Shown: piece after piece, positions 34,483-43,824 of the stretch
Numbering within the stretch: the stretch's first letter is position 1
Layout: each line of letters opens with the position of its first letter
From: Streptomyces rubellomurinus
Lineage (GTDB): Bacteria; Actinomycetota; Actinomycetes; Streptomycetales; Streptomycetaceae
NCBI RefSeq assembly: GCF_000961885.1
Contig: NZ_JZKH01000025.1
Coordinates: forward strand, 1 to 64,000
DNA length: 64,000 nucleotides
Direction of reading: 5' to 3'
Translations under genes and position numbers: made by a program
Notes under the pieces: generated by a model
Seen by the model: the letters and a program-made list of their open reading frames with translations, nothing else
Database searches by the model: none
Told to the model about the DNA's origin: nothing

Positions 34483-35049
34483 GTGACGGCCGAGATGATC
34501 GCACCCGAGTGGATGCACCGGCAGATCACCAGCGAGGAGTACGACTCCTGGACCGCGGAGCAGTGCGCGGGCATCGAGATCGTCGACGGGATGGTGGTCG
34601 TGAGCCCGAGCGCGTCGAAGCGGCACAACAGGCTTGCGCGGCTCCTGGCGAACGCCCTGGACGAGGCGGGCGGCTCGGAGTGGAACGCCGACACGGACTT
34701 CGACGTCCGGCTGCAGGACGTGCCGCTCAACAACCGCCGCCCCGACGTGGGGGTCTATCGCGCGGACACGATCGACAAGTCGCCGACCAGACCCGAGGAC
34801 GTGCTGCTGCTCGTCGAGGTCGTCTCGCCGGGCTCGGAGACCACCGACCGGGTGGTCAAGCTCGCCCAGTACGCGCAGGCCGGGATCCCCTTCTACTGGC
34901 GGATCGAGCAGGCGGTCGGCCGGGTGCCGGTCGTCCACACCTACGTGCTGGACGAGGCGAGCCGGGCGTACCGGGCGGGGGAGCTGTTCGCCGGGCGGGT
35001 GGCGGCCGTGGTGCCGTACCCGGTGGAGGTCGACCTCGGCTCGGTGTGA
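34483..35049 (+). CDS. Uma2-family (PD-(D/E)XK fold) putative endonuclease
   Basis: 188 residues. YDSWTAEQCAGIEIVDGMVVVSPSAS opens the Uma2 domain. RRPDVGVYRAD supplies the conserved Asp and LLLVEVVSPGSETTDR the E-x-V of the nuclease core. Family members are abundant in Streptomyces and their substrates are unknown. GTG at 34483 with GGGGAGG ~7 nt upstream is preferred over the upstream ATG at 34435. A run of nine G sits just after the stop (~35060). Confidence 0.87.
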   Translation: MTAEMIAPEWMHRQITSEEYDSWTAEQCAGIEIVDGMVVVSPSASKRHNRLARLLANALDEAGGSEWNADTDFDVRLQDVPLNNRRPDVGVYRADTIDKSPTRPEDVLLLVEVVSPGSETTDRVVKLAQYAQAGIPFYWRIEQAVGRVPVVHTYVLDEASRAYRAGELFAGRVAAVVPYPVEVDLGSV

Positions 35050-35171
35050 GGGCCGGGTCCGGGGGGGGGGTCGGGGCGCCCGGTGTGTCGGGGCGCGCGG
35101 GGCGGGGTGGGACTTCCGGGGCGCGCGGGGCTCGTCTTGACACCGTTCCGGGCCCGGCGTAGCAAAAGAGC

Positions 35172-37649
35172 ATGCGCCATCCGCATCCGACCGGCGGGGC
35201 CGGGGACCCCGCCGGGGCGGCCGGGGACGCCGCCCCCGAGCGGGACGACCTGCTCGCGGACGCCGCCCGGCGCGCGCTCGGCCGCACCGGGGCGTACGGC
35301 GCGATGGTGTACCTGCGCTCGCCGGACCGCCGCTCGCTGCTGCTCTGCACCATCGCCGGCGTGCCGCTGTCGATCATGAGCCCGTTCCGGCGGATCGCCG
35401 CCGCCGGGCCGCTGCCCGTCGCGGTCTGCTTCCGCACCGGCCGCACGATCGCCCTGGCCGACACCGAGGACACCATGCGGCGCTTCCCGCAGCTGGCGGT
35501 CGGCCTGCCGTACGACTACGCGAGCGCCTGCGTGCCGGTCGGGGCCGGCGCCGAGCCGTTCGGGGTGCTCAGCGTGCTGTGGCCCGCCGCCGAGGAGGGC
35601 GTGTCGGCCCGGGCGCGCCGCCGGCTGGCCGCCGTCGCCGCCGAACTCGCGGACGGGCTGTCCAAGCTGGCGGCCGCCGGGCAGCCCGTGGAGCCCACCG
35701 GGGACGCGCCCGTGGTGGAGCTGGCGCCGGCGGCCCCGCCGGCCACCCGGGTCGGCCTGTTCGACTGGAACGTGGCCACCGGCGCGCTCGCCGCCGACGC
35801 CCGGTTCTGCGAGATCTTCGGCCTCGGGCCCGACGAGTTCGACGGCACGGTGGCCGCCCTCTCCGCCCGGATCGCCCCCGGTGACCTGGCCGGCTTCCGG
35901 GCCGCCGCCCGCACCGCGCTGGCCGAGGGCGAGGTGCTGGCCGCCCGCGTCCGGGTGCTCGGGCGGGACGGCCACCCGTACCCGGTGGAGCTGTGGGCCC
36001 GGGTGCCCTCCGCCATCTCGGACGGCCGCACCCACCTGGTCGGCGCCGTCCTGGACGTCCGCACCCTGACCGCCGCCGCGGCCGCCGTCGAACGGCTGCG
36101 CGAGGGCGTCTTCTCGCTCGACCCGGACGGCCGGATCGGCTACGCCAACCGCGGCATCGAGCCGCTGCTCGGCGTCCGCCGCGAGGACCTGGTCGGCCGG
36201 CACCCCTGGGACGCGCTGCCCTGGCTCGCCGACCCCTTCTACGAGAACCGCTACCGGGCCGCCCTGCTCTCCCAGCGGCCCACCGCCTTCCTCGCCGCCC
36301 GCCCGCCGGCCGGCTGGCTCGCCTTCTCGCTCTACCCCGACGCGCACGGCGTCACCGGCCGGGTCGTCGCCGCCGAGGCCCCGCCCGGCGCCGCCGAACC
36401 GGCCGCCGCCCCGCCGCCCGCCGTCCACGCCTCCTCGGCCGGCCTCGGCGGCACCCACCACCTGCTGCAGCTCGCCAGCGCGCTCACCGAGGCCGTCACC
36501 GCGCGCGACGTCTGCCGGGCCGTCGCCGAGCAGATCCTCCCGGCCTTCGGCGGCCAGGAGCTCGCCATCTACGTCGTGCGCGACAACCGCCTGCACCTGG
36601 TCTCGCAGAGCGGCTACCCGGACGGCTTCCTGGACGGCTTCGAGGCCACCCCGGTCGGCGCCCGCGTCCCCGGCGCGGAGACGCTCAGCGCCGGCACCCC
36701 GATCTTCTTCGAGTCGGTGCGCGAACTCACCGCCGCCTACCCCGGGTTGGCGATCGACGAGATGGGCGCCTGGGCGTTCCTGCCGCTCATCGCCTCCGGT
36801 CAGCCGATCGGCAGCTGCATCCTCGGCTTCGACCGGCCGCGCGTCTTCACCGCCGAGGACCGCGGCCTGCTCACCGCGCTCGGCGGCTTCATCGCCCAGG
36901 CGCTGGAGCGGGCCCGCCTCTACGACGCCGAGTTCGCGCTCGCCCGCGGCCTCCAGCAGGGCCTGCTGCCGCACCGGCTGCCCGGGATCCCCGGCGTCCG
37001 GATCACCGCCCGCTACCTGCCCGGCACCCAGGGCATGGAGATCGGCGGCGACTGGTACGACGCCATCACCACCGGCGGCGACCTCACCCTGGTGATCGGC
37101 GACGTCGAGGGGCACAGCGTCGCCGCCGCCGCGGCGATGGGCCAACTGCGCAGCGCTGTACGGGCGTTCGCCAGCGGCGGCGAACCCGCCGGGCAGGTGC
37201 TCGCCCGCACCAACCGACTGCTGCTCGACCTCGACCCCGGCCTGCTCGCCAGCTGCTGCCTGGCCCGCCTCACCCCGGCGGACGGCACCCTGCGGATCGC
37301 CCGCGCCGGCCACCTCCCCCCGGTGCTGCGCCACCCGGACGGGCGGGCCGAGGTGCTGGACGTGGCCGGCGGGCCGCTGCTCGGGGTCGACGAGCGGGCG
37401 GAGTACCCCGTCACCGAACGGCGCCTGCCGCCGGGCGGGCTGCTCGCGCTGTACACCGACGGACTGGTGGAGGACCCGGCCGAGGCGATCGACCAGGGCG
37501 TCGAGCGGCTCCGGGCCGCCCTGGCCCGCGGCGGCGGCCCGGGCGCGGGCGCGGCCGGGCTGGAGGCACTGGCGGGCCGGCTGCTGCGGGAGGTCGGGCC
37601 GGTGCACCGGGTGGACGACGTGGCGCTGCTGCTGACGGCGACGGACTGA
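35172..37649 (+). CDS. GAF-PAS-GAF-SpoIIE serine phosphatase (PP2C family)
   Basis: 825 residues, cytosolic. A first GAF-like domain (~25-165) is followed by one or two PAS-like domains (~190-390; SLDPDGRIGYANRGIEPLLG), a second GAF (~430-590) and a C-terminal SpoIIE/RsbU phosphatase (~600-825). Metal-binding motifs are GGDWYDAI and VIGDVEGHSVAAA, with VDDVALLL at the end. Such proteins dephosphorylate anti-anti-sigma factors in response to signals bound by GAF/PAS. No RsbW/RsbV-type gene is next to it. ATG at 35172, 11 bases after a TAGCAA-like box. Confidence 0.88.
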   Translation: MRHPHPTGGAGDPAGAAGDAAPERDDLLADAARRALGRTGAYGAMVYLRSPDRRSLLLCTIAGVPLSIMSPFRRIAAAGPLPVAVCFRTGRTIALADTEDTMRRFPQLAVGLPYDYASACVPVGAGAEPFGVLSVLWPAAEEGVSARARRRLAAVAAELADGLSKLAAAGQPVEPTGDAPVVELAPAAPPATRVGLFDWNVATGALAADARFCEIFGLGPDEFDGTVAALSARIAPGDLAGFRAAARTALAEGEVLAARVRVLGRDGHPYPVELWARVPSAISDGRTHLVGAVLDVRTLTAAAAAVERLREGVFSLDPDGRIGYANRGIEPLLGVRREDLVGRHPWDALPWLADPFYENRYRAALLSQRPTAFLAARPPAGWLAFSLYPDAHGVTGRVVAAEAPPGAAEPAAAPPPAVHASSAGLGGTHHLLQLASALTEAVTARDVCRAVAEQILPAFGGQELAIYVVRDNRLHLVSQSGYPDGFLDGFEATPVGARVPGAETLSAGTPIFFESVRELTAAYPGLAIDEMGAWAFLPLIASGQPIGSCILGFDRPRVFTAEDRGLLTALGGFIAQALERARLYDAEFALARGLQQGLLPHRLPGIPGVRITARYLPGTQGMEIGGDWYDAITTGGDLTLVIGDVEGHSVAAAAAMGQLRSAVRAFASGGEPAGQVLARTNRLLLDLDPGLLASCCLARLTPADGTLRIARAGHLPPVLRHPDGRAEVLDVAGGPLLGVDERAEYPVTERRLPPGGLLALYTDGLVEDPAEAIDQGVERLRAALARGGGPGAGAAGLEALAGRLLREVGPVHRVDDVALLLTATD

Positions 37650-37759
37650 GCGAGGGCGCGCGGCGTGCGGCCCCGCCCGGCGAGGGGGCGACTTTCGTCG
37701 GTGCGGGCGACGACGAAGGGGGACGGCCGTCCGGCGGACGGGCCCAGTAGCCTCGACGG

Positions 37760-39415
37760 GTGAATGCGATCGCGCGGGCCTGGAAGAGAGCGGTACGGAA
37801 GGCGCTGCCGGGCCCCTGGCGGCCCCGGCGGGTGGTCGGCGAGGTGCTGCTCGCGGTGCTGCTGGGCACGGTCGCCGCGCTGCTGGAGGTGGCCGCCGAC
37901 TCGGGGCTGGAGGTGCCGTTCGCCCTGGGGACGGTGGTGCTGTTCGTGCTGCGCCGGGCCTTCCCGGCGTCGGTGCTGCTGCTCACCGCCGCCGCGACGG
38001 GCTGTTCGGCGGGGCCGTTCCCGTTGCTGGTGTTCGCCGGGTGGGCGGCGGGGGCGGGGATCCGGGCGGTGTGGCGGCTGGTGGGCACCTTCGCGCTCGG
38101 GTGGCTGCTGTTCACGGTGACGGGCGCGGTGAAGGACGCCGGTTCGGCCGCGCCGAAGCTGATCGTCGGACTGTCGCTCGGCTTCTTCCTGCTGGTCGCC
38201 GTGCTGCCCGCGCTGTGGGGCCGCTACCGGGCGCAGCGCCGGGCCCTGCTGGACGCGCTGCGCGAGCGCCGGGAGCAGCTGTCGCGCGAGCGGGTGATGG
38301 TGGTGCACCAGGCGCGGCTGCGCGAGCGGCACCGGATCGCCCAGGACATGCACGACAGCCTCGGCCACCAACTGGCGCTGATCTCGGTGCATTCGGGCGC
38401 GCTGGAGGTGGACCGCACGCTGACCGAGCGGCAGCGCGAGGCGGTCGGTGTGCTGCGGCAGGCGGCGGTCTCGGCGATGCGCGAGCTGCGCGAGGTGGTC
38501 GGGGTGCTGCACGACGAGTCGACGACCCCGCCCCCGGCGGTGGGTCCGGCGGCGGGCCGGGGCGGGGTGGACGGGGTCGCGGGCCTGGTGGACGCCTCCC
38601 GGGCGGCCGGGGCGGCGGTGGACTTCACGACCGAGGGCGAGCGGCGCCCGCTGGCGGCGTCGGTGGACCAGGCGGCGTACCGGATCGTGCAGGAGGCGCT
38701 CACCAACGCGCACAAGCACGCCCCCGGCGCGCCGATCGCCGTCGCGCTCCGGTACGAGCCGGACGCGCTGGTGGTGGAGGTGACGAATCCGCGCGCGCCG
38801 GAGCTGGTGGGCGCGCGCGCCGGCGCGGGCGCGGCCGTGAGCGGCGGGCAGGGGCTGGCCGGGTTGCGGGAGCGCGCCCGGCTGGCGGGCGGCATGGTGC
38901 ACGCCGGGGCGACGCCCGAGCAGGGGTTCCGGCTGGCGGCCGTCCTCCCGTACGAGGGGGCGGAGGGCGACGGCGGGGCCGGCCCGGCCGGTGCGGACCC
39001 GGACGACTGGCTGTACTCGGGCCTGCCGGAGGTCGGCGAGGAGGAGGGCCGCCGGCGCAGCCCCGCGCTCGGCTGCGCGGTCGGCGTGGTGGGCGTCGTG
39101 ATCACCGTGCTGGCGCTGCTGGTCTGGGGCGTGGTGGCGTTCCTGCAGGGGACGAGCGACGCGACGGTCCGCAAGGCGCTGTACGACGAGCTGCAGGTCG
39201 GCATGCCGGCGGGCGAGGTGCAGGAGCGGCTGCCGAAGGGCAACGACTTCTTCACCGGCGACTTCCACCACAGCGGGCCGACCCCGCCGGAGGGCGCGCG
39301 CTGCCGCTGGTTCCTGTCCGGCGACCAGAGCGCGGACTGGCGCGAGGACGAGGTGATGCGGTTCTGCTTCAAGGACGGCGTGCTGGTGGAGAAGCAGGAC
39401 TTCGTCGTGCGGTGA
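37760..39415 (+). CDS. NarL-type sensor histidine kinase with an extra C-terminal membrane-anchored domain
   Basis: 551 residues. Several hydrophobic segments (~28-145) anchor the protein. RERHRIAQDMHDSLGHQLALIS is the HisKA_3 phospho-acceptor block (His in MHDSLGH), RIVQEALTNAHKHAP the N box and GQGLAGLRERARLAGG the G box. Unusually, after the ATPase domain there is an acidic linker, another membrane helix (~433-455, VVGVVITVLALLVWGVVAFL) and ~90 residues with VRKALYDELQVGMPAGEVQERLP, reminiscent of SmpA/OmlA folds. TAGCCT lies 6 nt before the GTG (leaderless). The cognate regulator follows ~100 nt downstream. Confidence 0.88.
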   Translation: MNAIARAWKRAVRKALPGPWRPRRVVGEVLLAVLLGTVAALLEVAADSGLEVPFALGTVVLFVLRRAFPASVLLLTAAATGCSAGPFPLLVFAGWAAGAGIRAVWRLVGTFALGWLLFTVTGAVKDAGSAAPKLIVGLSLGFFLLVAVLPALWGRYRAQRRALLDALRERREQLSRERVMVVHQARLRERHRIAQDMHDSLGHQLALISVHSGALEVDRTLTERQREAVGVLRQAAVSAMRELREVVGVLHDESTTPPPAVGPAAGRGGVDGVAGLVDASRAAGAAVDFTTEGERRPLAASVDQAAYRIVQEALTNAHKHAPGAPIAVALRYEPDALVVEVTNPRAPELVGARAGAGAAVSGGQGLAGLRERARLAGGMVHAGATPEQGFRLAAVLPYEGAEGDGGAGPAGADPDDWLYSGLPEVGEEEGRRRSPALGCAVGVVGVVITVLALLVWGVVAFLQGTSDATVRKALYDELQVGMPAGEVQERLPKGNDFFTGDFHHSGPTPPEGARCRWFLSGDQSADWREDEVMRFCFKDGVLVEKQDFVVR

Positions 39416-39517
39416 CGGCCTGCGGGCAGCCCCGGGGCCCGGGTGGTCGGGCGGCCGGCCCGGGGATGTGAGGATGGGGGCAGCAGCCGAATTTCCGTTC
39501 GAGGGGAACGACCAGCC

Positions 39518-40186
39518 GTGATCCGAGTCCTCGTCGCCGACGACGAGCCGCTCATCCGCGCCGGGATCAGGATGATCCTCGGCTCCGCCGACGACATCGA
39601 GGTGGTGGCGGAGGCCGCGGACGGCCGGGAGGCGTTGGAGCTGGCCCGGGCGCACCGGGTGGACGTGGTGCTGCTGGACATTCAGATGCCGGTGATGGAC
39701 GGGCTGACGGCGCTCGGGGAGCTGGCGAGGGTCGCGCCCGGCGCGCGGGCGCTGATCCTCACCACCTTCGGGGAGCGCGAGAACGTCCTGCGCGCCGTGA
39801 CCGAGGGCGGCGCCGGCTTCCTGCTCAAGGACACCGCGCCCGGCGAGCTGATCCAGGCCGTCCGGGCGGCGGCGGGCGGCAACGCCTTCCTCTCCCCGGC
39901 CGCGACCCGGCACATCGTCGACTCGCTGGCCGCCGGGCGCGGCGGTACGGCGGCGGCGCGGGCGGCGCGGGCCCGGCAGCGGCTGGAGGTGCTGACCGGG
40001 CGTGAGCTGGAGGTGCTGGAGCTGCTCGGGGAGGGGCTGTCCAACGCGGACGCGGGGGCGCGCATCCACATGAGCGAGGCGACGGTGAAGACGTACGTCA
40101 GCCGGATCCTCGCCAAGTTGGGCTGCGACAACCGGGTGCAGGCGGCGCTGCTGGCCCGGGACGCCGAACTCGGCGGACGCGGCTGA
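39518..40186 (+). CDS. NarL/FixJ-family response regulator
   Basis: 222 residues. A receiver domain with VADDEP (acidic pocket), VVLLDIQMPVMDG (phospho-Asp), LTTF and LLKDTAP (conserved Lys) is followed by a LuxR-type HTH: LTGRELEVLELLGEGLSNADAGARIHMSEATVKTYVSRILAKLG. It should bind DNA when phosphorylated by the kinase encoded just upstream. GTG at 39518 with GAGGGGA ~9 nt upstream. Confidence 0.92.
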   Translation: MIRVLVADDEPLIRAGIRMILGSADDIEVVAEAADGREALELARAHRVDVVLLDIQMPVMDGLTALGELARVAPGARALILTTFGERENVLRAVTEGGAGFLLKDTAPGELIQAVRAAAGGNAFLSPAATRHIVDSLAAGRGGTAAARAARARQRLEVLTGRELEVLELLGEGLSNADAGARIHMSEATVKTYVSRILAKLGCDNRVQAALLARDAELGGRG

Positions 40187-40200
40187 GGGTTCGATCGGCG

Positions 40201-40230
40201 TCGGCACGCGTCGGCACGCGTCGGCACCCG
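40201..40230. repeat. Three 10-bp tandem repeats
   Basis: TCGGCACGCG occurs twice, then TCGGCACCCG, just after the response-regulator stop. The rest of 40231-40520 has no gene; it contains the least GC-rich DNA of this area (40420-40530) and a CRP-like site near 40403. Confidence 0.7.
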
Positions 40231-40529
40231 GCGGCGCGGCGGCAGGTGTCCGAGCGGAGCCGGGCGACTGCGGAGAGTGTTCGAGGTGGCGCAGGTCACT
40301 CGGTTGCGGTGTGTAGCCGGGAAATCGCGGAGCGATGGTGACGGACCGTCAGTGCGCGGTTGCCGTGGGTGGAGCGCGCGGCTCGTTCGACGGGCGCACG
40401 GGTGTGAGTGAACGCACGGGAAATGACCATGTGATCTTGTGAAAGCAGTCAAATGCGGTCGAACCGGGCGCAGTTTCTTGATCGATACCGCCGGTAACAG
40501 TCAACTGACCTGCGGCTTTCAAGAATTGC

Positions 40530-40558
40530 TTGCCGCCCCCGGGGGCGGCCCGTAGCTT
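40530..40558 (+). promoter_or_regulatory. Promoter of the rpf-LysM gene
   Basis: TTGCCG (40530-40535), a 17-nt spacer and TAGCTT (40553-40558) form a good housekeeping-type promoter. Transcription would begin near 40565, giving a ~240-nt untranslated leader, far longer than for other genes in the window. Confidence 0.6.
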
Positions 40559-40565
40559 CTTCTGC

Positions 40566-41605
<1,040 letters not shown>

Positions 41606-41627
41606 CGCCGCCCCGCATCGGCCGCCG

Positions 41628-41656
41628 AGCGGCCGCCCCTGCCCGGGGCGGCCGCT
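41628..41656. terminator. Terminator of the rpf-LysM gene
   Basis: Perfect 12-bp arms AGCGGCCGCCCC and complement with a 5-nt loop start ~22 nt after the stop codon. The remaining ~135 bp before the SDR gene hold its promoter region, with no clear motif. Confidence 0.78.
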
Positions 41657-41792
41657 TCGGCGTGCGCGGGTGGGGGCCTGCGCCGGCCGGTGGTCGACGG
41701 TCGAACGCGACGTCCGATTGTCGCCGGAACTTCCGCGCGCTCTGATCGAGGATCGAGTCGGATCAGCGAACGGCACGAGGAGTTCTGCGGAG

Positions 41793-42545
41793 ATGACGAC
41801 AGAGATGACGACGATGAACGGCAAGGTGGCTCTGGTGACCGGCGGCAGCCGGGGGATCGGGGCGGCGATCGCGCTGCGACTGGCCGAGGACGGCGCCGAC
41901 GTGGCGCTCACCTACCGGGGCGGGAGCGAGCGCGCCGAAGCGGTGGTCGCGAAGATCGCCGCGATGGGCCGGACCGCCCTGGCGGTGCGCGCGGACGGCG
42001 CCGACGAGGCGGCGGTGCGCGGCGCGGTGGCGGCCGTGGTCGAACGGTTCGGCCGGCTGGACGTCCTGGTGAACAACGCGGGCGTCGGCGCGGTCGGGCC
42101 GATCGGGGGGACGGCGGTCGAGGAGATCGACACCCTGCTGGCGGTGAACGTCCGCGCGCCGTACCTCTACGCCCGGGCGGCCGCGCCGCACCTGGCCGAG
42201 GGCGGGCGGATCGTCACCATCGGCAGCTGCCTCGCGCAGCGGGTCGCCTTCCCCGGCGCCGTGCTGTACGCGACCAGCAAGGCGGCGATGACCGGTCTGA
42301 CCAAGGCGCTGGCCCGGGAGCTCGGCCCGCGCGGGATCACCGTCAACCTCGTCCACCCCGGCCCGATCGACACCGACATGAACCCGGCGGACGGCGACTC
42401 CGCCGACTTCCAGCGAGGCTTCACCGCGCTCGGCCGCTACGGCGCGCCGGCGGAGGTCGCGGGCGCCGTCGCCTACCTGGCCGGCGAGGACGGCCGGTAC
42501 GTGACCGGCGCGGAGCTGGCGGTGGACGGCGGGTTCGCCGCCTGA
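41793..42545 (+). CDS. SDR-family NAD(P)-dependent oxidoreductase
   Basis: 250 residues, classical short-chain dehydrogenase/reductase. VTGGSRGIGAAIA is the TGxxxGIG cofactor loop, NNAGVG the NNAG motif, and Ser-Tyr-Lys appear in IGSC and YATSK. The C-terminal GRYVTGAELAVDGGF matches the FabG-like subfamily. An NADPH-dependent 3-ketoacyl or keto reductase is expected. The ATG at 41793 has AGGAG 9 nt upstream; a second ATG 12 nt later is also possible. Confidence 0.9.
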   Translation: MTTEMTTMNGKVALVTGGSRGIGAAIALRLAEDGADVALTYRGGSERAEAVVAKIAAMGRTALAVRADGADEAAVRGAVAAVVERFGRLDVLVNNAGVGAVGPIGGTAVEEIDTLLAVNVRAPYLYARAAAPHLAEGGRIVTIGSCLAQRVAFPGAVLYATSKAAMTGLTKALARELGPRGITVNLVHPGPIDTDMNPADGDSADFQRGFTALGRYGAPAEVAGAVAYLAGEDGRYVTGAELAVDGGFAA

Positions 42546-42643
42546 ACCCGGTGGGGCGCGGTGTCGTGCCGGGCGGCTGTCGGCGTGCGCGCTTACGATC
42601 GCCCGGCACGGCCCGTCCCCCCACCGATCGAGAGGTGTGCCCC

Positions 42644-43246
42644 ATGACCGCAGCGGACGACCCGATCGACCTGCTCTCCCGGGCGCTCGCGCAGACCGCC
42701 GGGCTGATCGACGGCACCGGCGTCGAGCTGGCCGCCCACCCGACGCCCTGCCGCTCCTGGGACGTCGGCGACCTGGTCAGTCATCTGCTGTTCGACCTGC
42801 GGCAGTTCACCGTCCGGGCGCGCGGCGGGCAGCCGGACTGGTCGCAGCCCTTCGAACGGGTGGAGGAGGACTGGCTGCACGCCTTCGAGGCGGGCGCGGC
42901 CGAGCTGGTCGAGGCCTGGCGCGCCGCCGGTGACCTCACCGGCACGCTGGAGGTCCCCGGCGGCACGCTGCCCCGGCGCTTCCCGGTGGACCAGCAGATC
43001 GCCGAATTCGCCGTCCACGGCTGGGACTTGGCGCGCGCCACCGGCCAGTCCACCAGCGGACTCGACCACGAGGTGGCGGCCGCCGCACTGGCCTGGGCGC
43101 ACGGCGCCCTCAAGCCCGAGTACCGGGGCGACGAGGCGGACCACCACGCCTTCGGCCCCGAGGTCGCGGCTCCCGAGGACGCGCCGCCGTACGACCGGCT
43201 GGCCGCCTACTTCGGCCGCGACCCGCAGGCGCCGGTCTCGGCGTAG
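42644..43246 (+). CDS. TIGR03086-family metal-binding protein (DinB/MDMPI fold)
   Basis: 200 residues. LAAHPTPCRSWDVGDLVSHLLFDLRQF is the N-terminal helix with the conserved His, and FAVHGWDLARATGQ carries the second conserved His of the mycothiol-dependent maleylpyruvate isomerase-like fold. Family members may transfer mycothiol or a similar group; the reaction is unknown. A GAGAGG stretch lies ~11 nt before the ATG at 42644. Confidence 0.88.
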   Translation: MTAADDPIDLLSRALAQTAGLIDGTGVELAAHPTPCRSWDVGDLVSHLLFDLRQFTVRARGGQPDWSQPFERVEEDWLHAFEAGAAELVEAWRAAGDLTGTLEVPGGTLPRRFPVDQQIAEFAVHGWDLARATGQSTSGLDHEVAAAALAWAHGALKPEYRGDEADHHAFGPEVAAPEDAPPYDRLAAYFGRDPQAPVSA

Positions 43247-43262
43247 GCCCCGCCCCCGGGTG

Positions 43263-43727
43263 TCAGGCCCGGGGGCGCCGGGCGGCGGCCAGCTTGATGG
43301 CCGCGCGGATGCGCGGATAGGTGCCGCAGCGGCAGATGTTCTGGATCCGGTCGATGTCCGCGTCGGTCGGGTTCGGGGTGCGGCGCAGCAGGGCGACGGC
43401 GGTCATGATCTGGCCGGGCTGGCAGAATCCGCACTGGGCGACGTCGCAGGCCAGCCAGGCCTCCTGGACGGGGTGGAGGGTGTCGCCGGTGGCCAGGCCC
43501 TCGATGGTGGTGACGCTGCGGCCGGCGCAGTCCTTGACCGTACGGGTGCAGGGCTGGAACTCCTCGCCGTCGAGGTGGCTGGTGCAGGAGCGGCAGACTC
43601 CCACGCCGCAGCCGTACTTGGGGCCGGTGACGCCGAGTTTGTCGCGCAGCACCCAGAGCAGCGGCATGTCGTCGGGGGCCTCGACGGTGACGGGCCGCCC
43701 GTTGAGGACGAAGGTGTGGCTGGGCAT
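43263..43727 (-). CDS. (2Fe-2S) ferredoxin subunit of a molybdopterin oxidoreductase (IorA-type)
   Basis: 154 residues. YGCGVGVCRSCTSHLDG plus a following Cys hold the plant-type [2Fe-2S] cluster, and CGFCQPGQI with ICRCGTYPRI hold the second, helical [2Fe-2S] cluster of the xanthine-dehydrogenase family. It passes electrons from the molybdenum subunit. It lacks its own signal peptide, so if the complex is exported it travels with the Tat-tagged large subunit encoded 97 nt upstream. Confidence 0.93.
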   Translation of the reverse strand: MPSHTFVLNGRPVTVEAPDDMPLLWVLRDKLGVTGPKYGCGVGVCRSCTSHLDGEEFQPCTRTVKDCAGRSVTTIEGLATGDTLHPVQEAWLACDVAQCGFCQPGQIMTAVALLRRTPNPTDADIDRIQNICRCGTYPRIRAAIKLAAARRPRA

Positions 43728-43824
43728 GGGTGGTGGCCGTCCTTGGGGTCCTTGGCGCGAGGGCAGGGGGTAGGCGTCAGGGGGGGGTGAGGCGTCCGCA
43801 GGTGAGGCGTCGGATCGCGAGGTG

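Noticed and set aside
40201..40230. CRISPR-like repeat array
   Set aside because: The units are contiguous 10-mers without spacers; no cas gene is present in the window.
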